Assembly: GCA_024364735.1 (NCBI GenBank)
Contig: JAGFNQ010000296.1
Location: forward strand, 52,471-116,470
Direction: 5' to 3'
Origin: Boesenbergia rotunda
Lineage: Eukaryota; Streptophyta; Magnoliopsida; Zingiberales; Zingiberaceae
Length of the DNA: 64,000 nt
The notes under the pieces were generated by a model. It was not told where the DNA came from, searched no databases, and was given only the letters and a program-made list of their open reading frames with translations. The position numbers and the translations under genes were made by a program. Each line of letters starts with the position of its first letter. Within the stretch, counting starts at the first letter, position 1. Below are positions 33,238 through 44,764 of this stretch, piece after piece.

Positions 33238-34246
33238 GGTGTTATCTCCTTCATTCATCTTCAAGTCTTCTTCCTCTTTGGCATGAGGGATCAGCAGGTC
33301 TAGGAGAAGCTTCTCAGTGTTCGGCGAGGAGTAGAAGAGGGGGAGAAGGGCTGTCGGCGGCGATCTTGGGAGGTTACGGCGCCGGCTGTGAAGAGGAGAA
33401 GAATTTGGATTCTTCTCCTTCTTCTTCTACAATCTCTTCTTCTTTCTTCTTCACGCCTTCTTCCTGAGCGTGAGTAGGCCCTTGAGCAAGGAGAAGAGGC
33501 GGTCGGCGGCTGGAATACAAGGCGCCGGCGGGATTGAGAAAGAAGAAGAGGAGGTTGCGGGTTTGTGTGGGAAGAAGAGGAGACCTTTTCTCTCTTCTTC
33601 TTCCTCTTCTTCATCTTCCTATCCTCCTACACGTCAACTCCCTTGTCGTCGGAGCACCTTGGATGGTGGTGATCGCCGGCGGCGCAAGGTGGAGGTGAAG
33701 GGGTGGCCGGCCAAAAACCCTAGGTTAGGGTTTTTGTTTGTGAGTGGAAAGGCATTGAAGAAGGTGATTAATTTCGACCCTTGGTGATTCTGAGTCTTGG
33801 TAGACCATCGCCCACACGACGTCAAAGAAAGGTCATACGGTAGAAGACCGCGAGGTAAAAGACGAGGTATATCTCTCTTTGGCTCCCTCTTTGTTTTCTC
33901 TATTATTTCATGTGATACTTTTGTTATCGCATGTGTGTTATTGATTTATTATTATGTTTTAATTATTGTTATTTAATGTTGATAATTAATCATGTCATGG
34001 AGCCCGAAGATAAACACAAAAACTGGCGATCCACTCATCGTCTTTTCTACGGTTAATCGGTTAGGCGAGGTACAAGGCTATCTTTGGGATTGACTAAGTT
34101 GTAACTCAAATCGATTGATACGATGACGAGACGGTCGTTTGGGAGATAAGCCTCCATTCAGATTAATATTTTAATCCATAGACATGGAGAGGTCTCTCAT
34201 GTTCGACCCCGTGTTCGCTTAGGAAACCCGCCAAGCTATTCCATCA
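33238..34246 (+). repeat. LTR fragment D, 3' half (plus orientation)
   Basis: It aligns with the second half of solo LTR B: GTCTTGGTAGACCATCGCCCA, the GCGAGGTAAAAGACGAGG segment, and the end CCGCCAAGCTATTCCATCA. Coding of Copia-2 starts immediately after it. With LTR A it forms an inverted repeat. Confidence 0.65.
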
Positions 34247-34439
34247 AGAAGAACTAGCCTAGTTCGATATAAACCAAGTCTGGGACTTAGTATCTAAACC
34301 TGAAGATAAATCCATTATAGATATTAAATGGGTATTTAGAAATAAATTAAAATGACCAAGGTGAAATAGTTAGAAATAAAGACCGCTTAGTAGCTAAAGG
34401 CTTTAGTTAGGTTGAGGGGTTAGACTATGATGAAACTTA
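34247..34439 (+). pseudogene. Copia-2 RT N-terminal fragment
   Basis: It reads ELA-x-FDINQVWDLVSKPEDK, IIDIKWVFRNKL, then after a one-base insertion the RNKDRLVAKGF segment, ending GLDYDET where solo LTR B is inserted. The reading continues at 36462 with TYAPVARLESSRMLL. Confidence 0.8.
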
Positions 34440-36461
34440 TGATAGGATGTATACTAAAAGCCTTGCCTTTTGGTTAGGATACATCTACATTTTAAAGAGA
34501 ATCAAAAAATCACACAGTGCAAGTTTATATGTGCACAAAATGTCTGATACATGGCACTGTAGATAACATGGTGCGTGGTATCGCATAGAAGATCATGTTA
34601 TCAGGTTCCCTGCCAAAGTATAAGAAAAAGGCTCACAACCGAGATGGAGTTAGACAAACCATCGAGATGATTGTAGTGTAATTAGATGGGGTTTTTCTTA
34701 ACCATAGAATTACACTAGTGTACTTTGTGTACATTGAGTAGGACCAAAAGATAGGTCATCCATTTTTGTATTGACTTAGTAAATTGGATTAGACCTTGGA
34801 TAATATTATGGAGTACGAACTCTTAATCCCGAAATAATGACGGGCATATATTATTAATTATTATTTCTTTGATTTACTAGTGGGCGAGATCTATTTAGTT
34901 AGATCGATAGACCCGGTAAGTTGGGAAATAATATTAATAATATGATGTGCTGCTGATTATTGACGGAATCCGTGTCCAGGTGAGTCGGGATGATGATGCC
35001 CCGTTGGTGAGCTCAAAAAGGTCGTCATGTGAAATCTTGCAAGTGGACTATGGTCCGGTATGATGAAAAGGTTGAGTGGTACTAATCAAGGATCAAGAAG
35101 ATAATTAATTTAATTATCAGGCATACGATATCTTAAACACGGAGAGATGGATGACTCGTAATATGTGGAACCCATATGAAAATATGGGGGTTGGTGAGGA
35201 AGTACAATGGGATCCTTTAGTGGAATGGATCACCATTAATGGATCTGGTTTGGATCCATTAGCGGGCCAAGAACCAACTCCTCCTCATGGTCCCTATGTT
35301 AGCCCTATAAATACCCCATAGGAGTCATGATTAAAGGTGAATTGATCCTTGCTTAATTTTTGGAATTAATCCACGAAAACCAAGCCCTAGCCTCTCTCCT
35401 TCTCTCTCTCCTAGGTCACGCACAAGAGAGGAGAAGAAGATTCTTCTTCTTCTCTTTTGGCTCTCCTTCTCTGATCCAAGTGGTGCCCAGTGACAAGGAG
35501 GACTGGCCTCCTTCTCAAGGAACATGGCAGCAGTGAGGATTGGGAGAAGTCGGTGGCATTAGGAGAAGAGAAAGAGGCGCTCGGTGGAGGTGGTCGGCGG
35601 CGGTGAAGAAAGAATAAGGAGTAATTGGGAGAGATTGAAGGAGAGCTTTCTCCTACTGGTTTCCTTCCTAGGTTCTTCTTCTCTTCATCATGATCACCCC
35701 ATGATAAATTGGAGCTCAGCTGGCGGCAAGGATCTTCAACCTTACGGCGTCGGCGGTGGAGGTGGAAGCAGCAGGTTTAAGGAAGGAGAAGGAGCTGCTG
35801 CTTCTTTCTTCTTCGTTTTCTTCTTCCTCATTAGCTTCTTCCTGGTGCTGCTTTGTGGCCGGCGATCATTGGCAAACTCTTGTGGTCGGGCGCAAGGTGG
35901 AGGAGAAGCAAAGGTGGCCAGCGGTGAACCCTATGGTTAGGGTTAGTCGGCGCAAGAGAGAGAAAGAAGAAAGGTGATCAATTCAAGGCCTTTGGTGACT
36001 CTGCGTCTTGGTAGATCGTCGCCCACACGATGTCCAGGAGAGGAGAGTTATAAGGTTGAAGACTGCGAGGTTAACGGCGAGGTATAACTCTCCCGAGCTC
36101 CAGTTTTATTTTGCTATGTTTTAATTGTGTCATATTACTTTGTCTCATCATTTCATGCATGTTAGTTAATATTTTGATAATTGATCATAGATAATAATTA
36201 ATTAACTGGACCTCGAAGATAAACACAAAAATCGGCGATCCAAATCATTGTCTTTTCCGTGGTTAATTAATTCAAAAATTTACAAGGCCTTAACCTCGAT
36301 TTGGCTAAGTTGTAACTTGGATTAATTAACACGACGACGAGTCGGTCGTTAGAGTGACGAGTCTCTATTCGTGTTAAAATTTTTAATCCGTAGACATAGC
36401 GAGGTCTCTCAGATACGACCCCGTGGTTGTCTTGGAAACCGCCAAGCCATACCTTCCTACA
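34440..36461 (+). repeat. Solo LTR B (2022 bp) with TSD ACTTA inside Copia-2 RT
   Basis: It runs from TGATAGGATG to ACCTTCCTACA, flanked by ACTTA at 34435-34439 and 36462-36466. Removing it restores the Copia-2 RT reading across DYDETYAPVAR. It has a TATA box at 35306. It is the same family as fragments A, D, E and the Copia-4 LTR at 62548-63390. The ORFs inside (for example 35584-35940) lie in the transcribed-leader part and are not supported as genes. Confidence 0.92.
35306..35313 (+). promoter_or_regulatory. TATA box in solo LTR B
   Basis: TATAAATA sits in the segment CCCTATAAATACCCC, conserved in fragment E, and in LTR A as a variant. Confidence 0.6.
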
Positions 36462-37740
36462 ACTTATGCCCCTGTAGCTAGACTAGAGTCAAGTAGAATG
36501 TTACTAGACTTTGCAGCCCATAGAGGATTCAAATTGTATCAAATGGATGTTAAGTCAGCGTTCCTAAATGGGTTTATTAAAGAAGAAGAATATGTAAGAC
36601 AAACCCCAGGTTTTGAAGACTTAGATTATCCTAACTATGTATTCAGGCTTAGTAATGCACTTTATGGATTGAAATAAGCACCTAGGGCTTGGTATGAAAG
36701 ATTATCTACTTATCTAGTTTCTAAAAGTTTTAACTAAAGCCAAATTGACTCAACCTTATTTGTTAATCCTTAGAAAAGGACATATTTATAGCCCAAATCT
36801 ATGTAGATGACATAATTTTTAGATTAACCAGCACAAACTTTTTAAAAGAATTTATTAAAATCATGGAAAATGAATTTAAAATGAGTCTAGTCGGTGAATT
36901 AACATTGTTTTTAGGACTACAAATTAAACAAACTAGGGATGAAAATTATATTTACCAAACAAAATATGCTAGTGAATTAATTAGAAAATCAAGATGGAAA
37001 ACTCAAAAGACCTAAATACCCCTATGGCCATTAATGCTAAGATAGATAATGACTCTAAAGGTAAGTCAGTTGACTTAAAACATTATAGAAGTGCTATAGG
37101 GAGTCTATTTTACCTGACTACTAGTAGACTTGATATTCTTTTTGTAGTGCGTGTTTTTGCCAGATACCAAACCTATGCTAAGGAATTCCACTTAACTACA
37201 GTTAAAAGAATCCTTAGATATATTAAGGCCACTTTAAATATAGGTATGTGGTACCCTAGAACTTCCAACTTTCAGTTATTGGGATTTTCTGACTCAGATT
37301 ATGCAAGTTGTAAATTAGATAGAAAATGTACAAGTGGGAGTTGTCAATTACTAGGTCAAAGTCTAGTCAGCTGGTGCAGTAGAAAGCAACATTGTGTTGC
37401 CTTATCTACAACTGAAGCTAAGTATGTTGCCCTAGGGGAATGTGTAGCTTAACTCTTATGGATGATGCATACCCTTAGGAACTTCAACTTAAACTATGCC
37501 CAAACTAAGGTATATATTGACAATATCAGTTCTATAAATCTTACCAAAAATCCAATTCACCACTCTAGAACATAGCATACAGAAGTGAAACATAACTTTG
37601 TTAGGGACCATGTAGCTAGGAGTGAGATTGTCCTTCAACATGTTGACTCTAAATCTAACCTGACTGACATTTTTACTAAACCCTTACCTGAGTCTGAGTT
37701 TAGTTCATTAAGAAGGCAGCTTGGAATGTGCTTAGTATAA
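36462..37740 (+). pseudogene. Copia-2 pol: RT C-terminus and RNase H
   Basis: It continues RT after the solo LTR: PVARLESSRMLLDFAAHRGF, YQMDVKSAFLNG, IYVDDIIF (active site, about 36800), MSLVGELTLFLGLQIKQT; then RNase H with SDSDYASCKLDRKCTSGSC and CSRKQHCVALSTTEAKYVAL, and the end SEFSSLRRQLGMCLV with a stop at 37740. Several stops (after YGLK near 36677, after GECVA near 37452) and frameshifts make it non-functional. Confidence 0.88.
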
Positions 37741-38300
37741 TAGGTCTTCTTTTTGCTTTTGATTCACTCATTTAAAAAAAAGTTTACTGTACTTTAGTAT
37801 TCAAAACTTTACTTTCAAAATTAGATGCTTTTTGAATTATAGTTTTATTTGATTTTAAAACTACCCATTTTAAAACTAGGGTTTTTCTTGACATGGACTT
37901 AGCTTAGGCTTAACCGTAGTATGCATGCTCCTATAATTCTAACAGCCAGCATCTCACAAGAACATTAGGATTAACTTGATTGACAATCTAGACTGGGTTG
38001 AGATGCTTAGGACTGTTACCCTAGACTTAGGATGCTTCACATCAGTTCATTGAAACAAGTTGGGGGCACTATAAATATAATTCATATTAATCAAGTCAAG
38101 TATTCTAGCTAACTTAGCTGTCTTATGAAAAACACTTGACTTGACTGACCCAAATGAAAGCTGCTTGTTTGTTGCAGTCAGCAAGTAGCTAACAAGTCAA
38201 ACAGGTGCCTAAAAGGATTTTTATTTTTTTCCAAGATATTTTTTTAATTTTCATGCTTGGACTCAAAATGATGGTGCCTAGGCTTGACCTAATCTTACTT
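37386..38300 (+). repeat. Left arm of large inverted repeat (copia 3' end)
   Basis: It spans the end of Copia-2 RNase H plus ~560 bp of 3' noncoding sequence. Matching reversed sequence runs from 38917 outward, for example ACTTGACTTGACTGACCC here and GGGTCAGTCAAGTCAAGT at 39053. Confidence 0.85.
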
Positions 38301-38916
38301 TTTTTTTGCTATCTTGCTAAATTGCTCTAATACACTTAGTTTTTCTTTTTTTTTTTGCTCTGATACTTTTCTTACACTTATATTACATAATTTTGATATA
38401 TGACAAATGGGTAAGAGTTCAAAGTAATGGTTGAATTATTGGTATGTTTTTGAAAAAGACTTTTTGTTTCAAAAAGCTTAAGTAAACATATTCTTTTCAA
38501 AAGTTAAGTCTTTTTCAGAATAGTTTTTCAAAAATGCTGAATAAGTTCTATGTTAAAAATGAAAGAACACATAGAACATTTTTGCGACGTATTTGAAAAT
38601 ACTTTGAAAACACTTTTTCACTTTGAAAACACTTTTCACTTTGAAAAAAAATTTTGGACCACATTGAAAATTTTAGACAAAAATTTTAGGCCAGCTTGAA
38701 CTCTTTTCATTCTCTCCCCCATTTGAAAATTTTGTACCACTTGAAAATTTTTGGACCACATTGAACCCTTTTCATTCTCTCTTCCTTTGCCATATATCAA
38801 AATCATAAAATATAAGGGTAAGAACTGTATCATAACTTATATTAGAAACAAACTAAGTATTAAACAAATTAAGTGTATCAAAGCGATTAAGTTAAAAAAA
38901 AACATAAGGAAAAAGT
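38301..38916. other. Spacer of the inverted repeat
   Basis: About 600 bp of AT-rich sequence with many TTTGAAAA words and T runs. No gene is seen. Confidence 0.6.
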
Positions 38917-39783
38917 TTACGTCAAGTCTAGGCACCTTCATTTTGAGTCCAAGCATTAAAACATTTTGGAAAAAGGGGAAAAAAAATCCTTTCAGGCACC
39001 TGTTTGACCAGTTAGCTACTTGCTGATTGCAACAAACAGCAGCTTTCACTTGGGTCAGTCAAGTCAAGTGTTTTTCTTAAATCAGCTAAGTTAGTCAAAA
39101 TACTTGACTTGATTAATTTGAATTGCATTCATAGTACCCCCAACTTGTTTCGATGCAGTGAATTGAAGTATCTTATGTCTAGGGAAAATAGTCCTAAGCA
39201 TCTCAACCCAGTTTAGATTGTCAATCAACTTAATCCTAATGTGCTTGTGAGTTGTTGGTTGCTAAAGCTATAGGAACATGCAGACTAGGGTTTAAGCCTA
39301 AGTTATATCCGTGTCAATGAATGACTCTAGGGGTAGTTTTAAAGAAAAATTATGTTTCGAAAAAACATCGAGTTATGAAGATAAAGCTTTGAAATAAAGT
39401 AAACTTAAAAGCAGAATTAAACTTAACAAATTTAACAAGATGAGTAAATCCAAAGAACACAAACAAAAGAAAACCTAATCTACTAAGCACATTCGAAGCT
39501 GCCTTCTTAATGAACTAAACTCAGACGTAGGTAAGGGTTTAGTAAAAATGTCTGCTAGGTTAGATTTGGAGTCAATAAGTTGAAGGATAATTCACCCCTA
39601 TCTACATGGTCCCTAACTAAATGATGTTTCACCTCTATATGTTTTGTCCTAGAGTGGTGAATTGGATTTTTGGTAAGGTTTATAGAACTGATATTATCAA
39701 GATATACATTGATTTGGGTATAGTCTAAATTGAAATCCCTAAGGGTATGCATCATCCATAAGAGTTGAGCTACACATTCCCCT
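38917..39783 (-). pseudogene. Right arm: copia RNase H end and 3' noncoding region
   Basis: On the minus strand, 39783-39480 encodes the end of a copia RNase H (AQLLWMMHTLRDFNLDYTQ, LDNISSINLTKNPIHHSRTK, KHHLVRDHV), then frameshifted SEFSSLRRQL-like sequence and the noncoding tail. It mirrors the Copia-2 end at 37453-38300. The coding is cut at 39783 by a solo LTR and resumes at 43031. Confidence 0.85.
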
Positions 39784-39841
39784 TGTAACACCCCAAAATT
39801 TCCCATATGAAATGTTATGAAATATTATTATTAAATATTAT

Positions 39842-40340
39842 GAATTCATGAATATGAAATATTATGGAATTCATGAAATATTATCATGAAATATTATGAA
39901 ATATTATGAATTCATGAATATGAAATATTATGGAATTCGTGAAATATTATCATGAAATATTATGAAATATTATGAATTCATGAATATGAAATATTATGGA
40001 ATTCGTGAAATATTATCATGAAATATTATGAAACATTATGAATTCATGAATATGAAATATTATGAAATTCATGAAATATTATCATGAAATATTATGAAAT
40101 ATTATGAATTCATGAATATGAAATATTATGGAATTCATGAAATATTATCATGAAATATTATGAAACATTATGAATTCATGAATATGAGATGTTATGGAAT
40201 TCATGAAATATTATTATGAAATATTATGAAATATTATGAATTCATGAAATATTATTATTAAATATTAGGAATTCATGAATATGAAATATTATGGAATTCA
40301 TGAAATATTATCATGAAATATTATGGATTCATGGAATATT
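39842..40340. repeat. 66-bp AT-rich tandem array
   Basis: GAATTCATGAATATGA recurs at 39842, 39908, 39974, 40040, 40106 and 40172, exactly 66 bp apart, then the array becomes irregular to about 40340. Confidence 0.93.
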
Positions 40341-40563
40341 ATTAATATTATGAAATTTCATGATGGGCTTGGCTTAATGGGCTTTGATATGGATTAGTGC
40401 AAAATGTGATAAAAAGGAGAAAGCAAGGATTGAACATTGAACCTCCTAGATGCACTCACCATGTCATAACCAATGAACCAAGCAATGTTTCTTGTAGAGG
40501 GAATAAGAAACATGCTTGTTAAAAGCTAGGGAAGTGAAGAGACATGTCTTTTCATGAGAGAAG

Positions 40564-40571
40564 TATAAATA
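40564..40571 (+). promoter_or_regulatory. TATA box of LTR S
   Basis: TATAAATA is followed by a CT-rich leader and a donor-like GTAAGT 271 bases downstream. Confidence 0.55.
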
Positions 40572-41719
40572 AGGGAAGTTGGAATAACTTCCTCTTCTTC
40601 TTCTTCTTCCTCACCCTTCTCCACCGAAACCCAAGCCCCTCCCCTTATCAATTTTCGAAAAGTAAACCTAGGGCTCCAACCCTAGGGGTTTGGAAGGAAG
40701 GAGATCTCACCCAAGGACCTTGCTCTCTACTAGGGCCAAAGGTTCTAGAGAAAGTCTTAGCAAAGAAACTCTCACTCTCTTTCAACCAAAGGGTACCCTA
40801 AAGAGTTAGGGTAGTATAATTCAAATGAAAGGATGTAAGTAATCCCCTCACCTGTATTACAATAGTTTCGAGTGCCTAAAATGGTTTAAACATAGGATGA
40901 AGCTCTTGATGTTTTCGGCCAAGAAGGTTTTTAGGGCTTGCGAGAGTTTAAACTACTCCTATACTTGCATATGTTTTTCCTCATGATGTGTGACTAAATA
41001 GATGATGATAATATGATGTTTTCCTTGTCCTTATGCCCCCAAAAACCCGGAGTAGGCTTGCTGGAATTTTCAGTCAAGGACCTCTTTTAGGGCTTAGAGA
41101 GGTTTAAACTCCTAGTATGCTTGATAATGACCCTTCCTATGATATGTAAGATGATATATGATGTAAATATGGTTTATTCATGGTTTTAACATGCTTGGAA
41201 ACTAAGGTATGTATGCTGGAATTTTCTGTAAAGAATGATAAGTAGGACTTAAGAAGGGGTAACAACCCCAACATGCCTTCTAATGTCTCCCCTATGATGC
41301 CTACCTTAATGTATGATGTTAGTGTAATGTTTTTCATGGTTTATCATGCTCTAAACATAGAGTTTATATGCTGGAATTTTCTGATTAAATAAGAATGTGG
41401 GCTAAGGGGGAAGCTACCACCCCAATTAGGCACGCCAAGGATACTCATGATATGCTATGAGTAGTATAGGTGATAACATATCTTCTCCCATGCTTTTTCA
41501 TGCTCTAAGAATCATGATGTACATGTCTATGTTTAAGCTCTTTAAGCACCCTTATGTTAAGCATGGCTTATGTAAGATGAAATGCCTAAGAGATGCTTCC
41601 CTGTAAGTCGGGACTAAGAGCACTCTTCATGATAAGATAAGAGGCATGCCATGCTCATGATATGACAATGATGTGATAGGTTATGATGATATGCTTATGA
41701 TATGATAAGAATATGCTAT

Positions 41720-42085
41720 GCAACCCCTAGGTCGACGGACTATGAATGGACCTAGTAAGAAACAAGAATATGCTATGCTTATGATATGATAAAATCCATG
41801 TATGCTATTTTACTTTGTATGGCTTGTACCGGATCCTAGCAAGGCCCACGGGTGGGCTGCGGATGCAGCCCCTAGGTCGACGGACTATGAACGGACCTAG
41901 TAAGGGGATGGGCTCCCGAGAAGCCCCTAGGTCGACGGACTATGAACGGACATAGTAAGGGAAGCCCCTAGGTCGACGGACTATGAACGGACCTAGTAAG
42001 GGAAGCCCCTAGGTTGACGGACTATGAACGGACCTAGTAAGGGGATGCCCCTAGGTCGACGGACTATGAACGGACCTAGTTTCCC
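41720..42085. repeat. ~41-bp repeats with CTAGGTC/GACCTAG stems in LTR S
   Basis: The unit CCCCTAGGTCGACGGACTAT followed by GAACGGACCTAGTAAGGG occurs six times with small changes. CTAGGTC and GACCTAG within each unit are inverted and could form a short stem. Confidence 0.85.
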
Positions 42086-43030
42086 TAGTAGGTTAGAGAC
42101 TAGCTACCTCGGCCTATTAGGGATGCGCGCATTATGTATGTATGTAAGAGGTACAAGCCGGGATCCCCCAATGATGATGGATGTATGTTTAAGTATCTAT
42201 ATGTATGATTTTAAGAAAAGCATATGCATGAACTCATCCTATGCATGTTTTCAAAAGAGCATCTTGCATTTGCATTTCTTGTCATGACTATATGACTATT
42301 ATGCTATAAAGGTGAATTATGTTAAGTTCAAGTATGCTTCTTATGATAAGTACATATGCTCCCTTATGCTATGTTAAGTTAAGTGTTTTAATGCTATGCA
42401 CTATTATGACATGATGTTTTCTCTACTTGATGGAACGTATGATTTTGTGAGTAGGAAAGGATCTTACTAAGCTATATGCTTATAGTTTCCATGTTTCCCT
42501 TGTACTGCAGAAAAGGGTAAGGAATGGATAAACTAAAGGGAGTAGCAGGAGGGGCAAAGATGTGTGTGGTGGTGGCATGGTGGAAGAAGATCTACTCATG
42601 TTTTATTTAGTTATGCATATGCTGAGTATTGCATGTTAAATGTTGAATCATACTTACTAAGTTGCTACTTGCAGATAATTAGACTCATATGGATATTTCA
42701 TGCTCACTCTTGCTTATATGCTAAGTACTTAGTTTATACTTGCTAAAGAACTTTAGAATTATGTTATCCTTCCTCATACTTACTCCTCTGTCTTAAGAAA
42801 TGACCATGTGGCATGCTTCTATTATGCAAATAAGAATGTGAAGGTACCTAGCATGCTCTCCTCAATGTCTAAGATGTTTAAAAGGTTTCATGCCTTACAT
42901 GTTCAAGTACAAGATTATACATATATCATGTTCAAGTTTCAAGTTTCAAAATGCTTCCGCTAAAATGAAAAAAAAAAATTATGTTCGCGTAACCCTGCCC
43001 TAGTGTGAGAAGGGCGGGCGTTACACCCCT

Positions 43031-43085
43031 AAGATAGTATACTCTGCTTCAGTTGTAGATAAGGCAACATAGTGTTGCTTAACAC
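43031..43085 (-). pseudogene. Copia RNase H fragment beyond solo LTR S
   Basis: The minus strand reads KQHYVALSTTEAEYTIL, continuing the right-arm RNase H interrupted at 39783. Homology stops near 43085. Confidence 0.8.
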
Positions 43086-44081
43086 ACCAGATCTTTCAGC
43101 CAACTGTTAGGTCCTGCAGACCCATCTAGATCTCATGCCATGTCTCCACCAACATGGTCTTCAGCCAGTTGTCAGAGTCCACAGACCTAAATAGACTTTC
43201 TACCAAGACTCAACTACCCTGGACTTCAGTCTAGTATCAGGTCTTAAGCCTTGCAATACTGTACACTTGGTAACAAGGTTAGAAAATAACACACCTAACT
43301 TTAACCCTTTTGTCATACATCAAAAATCTGAGTTTGACTATTAGTGCAAACTGCACTAATAGGCTCTTGTTTGTTATTTAGGCTCATGTCTATAAGTCAA
43401 TGAACTATAATGTAGCTAATAGAGCATTATTGGATGGATTGTTATTGTTTATTTGTTGGTATGGCTTTGTATGCTTGTATGGAATGATTGCTCAAGCGAC
43501 ATCCGTGGTAGAGACTTCGCATATGGTACGTAGCTAAATAACTACGTGTATACCCTGTTTGCCCACGAGATCATCCATTGTAGCTAGTTTGTATGTATTC
43601 TATAGCTAGATAGCTACGTACATACCCTGTCTGCCCACGAGATTATCCGTGGTAGTGAGTATACTTACGGTCAGGAATTATGAAATGTTATTTATGTGTA
43701 AATATAGTAATTAAATGTTAAGGTTTAAATTAGGAAATAACCTTGTAGAAATGTTTTAGGAATTTTTTGAAATTTTTTAGATTTTTCAAGGGTCGTTTTG
43801 GAATGCTACGAGGATAAATAGGATATATAGAAGACCTGCTTGGTTTGTTAATTGTTTTCCTATTCCTCTAAACCTAAGATAGTCGAACCCATCTCCTCTC
43901 GCTGCTCTCTCTTCCTAGTCATGATCGCCCAAAGCTGCCTGATCCCCACTCGATCCCCTATCCCTGGAAGCTCGGCCTGATGTCGTCGATTCCCCTCTCA
44001 CATCGTCGCTCCCTTCACTCGATCACACCACCACCATCCCCTCTTCCTCCCAATCGATTGTTGCATCGCTAGTAGTCGGTA
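43086..44081. other. Unassigned repeat-like sequence
   Basis: No coding is seen. A near-duplicate pair CTACGTGTATACCCTGTTTGCCCACGAG / CTACGTACATACCCTGTCTGCCCACGAG-like (about 43543 and 43612) and a CT-rich segment ahead of the TRIM suggest decayed LTR material, but no boundaries can be set. Confidence 0.4.
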
Positions 44082-44086
44082 ATTCA

Positions 44087-44759
44087 TGTTGGGGTTGTAA
44101 GGTTGCAAACATAGTCACATATCGAAAATACATGGAAAAGATCATAGGCTTATAAGGAAAAAGGATATCTCCATTGGCACGAGGCCTTTTGGGAAAGCGC
44201 AAGAGCAAAACCATGAGGGCATAGGCCCAAAGTGGACAATATCATACTATTGTAGAGATATCTATATTTCTTTCGGGCATAGTAATCGGTATCAAAGACA
44301 GGTCACTCTTCACCGGACTAACCGTCGGAAGAAGCACGAGCTAGAGCCATGATCCACATCTAACCATGTGGGTTAAGCCTTGAATAAAGGATATGTGAGA
44401 CTTGACACCAAACAGAGAAGTCCTAGGTGCGACTAGGTGGTGAAATCCTAGTAGGTTGGGTGGACAGAAGGGTAGAAAGTCATGGTGGGTTGAGGATCGG
44501 ACATCAAACGGAAAGGATTTCCGCTTGAGGGGGGCTTGTGGTCCTTTGTTTGAGGGGGGATTATTGGGGTTGCAAGGTTGCAAACATAGTCCCACATCAA
44601 AAACACAAAGAAAAGATCATAGGCTTATAAGGAAAAAAGATATCGCCATTGGCATGAGGCCTTTTGGGAGAGCACAAGAGCAAAACCATGAGGACTTAGG
44701 CCCAAAGTAGACAATATCATACAATTGTGGAGATATCTAAATTCCTTTCGGTCCTAACA
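44087..44759 (+). mobile_element. TRIM element (673 bp) with TSD ATTCA
   Basis: Two ~198-bp terminal direct repeats lie at 44087-44284 and 44562-44759, beginning TGTTGGGG/TATTGGGG and ending AGTA/AACA. They enclose 277 bp. A degenerate tRNA-Met PBS (CGGTATCAAAGAC at 44287) follows the left repeat and a PPT (TGAGGGGGGAT, 44551-44561) precedes the right one. Flanks are ATTCA at 44082-44086 and 44760-44764. No coding capacity. The structure and size are those of a terminal-repeat retrotransposon in miniature. Confidence 0.93.
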
Positions 44760-44764
44760 ATTCA

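Larger units (their letters stand above)
39784..43025 (+). repeat. Solo chromovirus LTR S (3242 bp) with TSD CCCCT
   Basis: It runs from TGTAACACCCC to GGGCGGGCGTTACA, flanked by CCCCT at 39779-39783 and 43026-43030. The interior includes a 66-bp tandem array (39842 to ~40340), a TATA box (40564-40571), a donor-like GGAT|GTAAGT (40835), the inverted pair GGCTTGTACC (41821) and GGTACAAGCC (about 42150) around ~41-bp repeats, and an acceptor-like TACTGCAG ending at 42510. These match the C1/C2 LTR layout, so it is a related but distinct LTR family. Confidence 0.92.

Noticed and set aside
35584..35940. 118-residue Gly/Ser-rich ORF with hydrophobic segment in solo LTR B
   Set aside because: It lies in the transcribed leader part of an LTR; related LTRs A and D do not keep the frame.
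39842..40340. Regularly spaced repeats that could suggest a CRISPR array
   Set aside because: The units are contiguous tandem copies with no unique spacers, inside a plant LTR; there is no cas gene and the organism is a plant.
41137..42746. Small ORFs in solo LTR S
   Set aside because: Short, inside an LTR with tandem arrays, no domain or conserved start.
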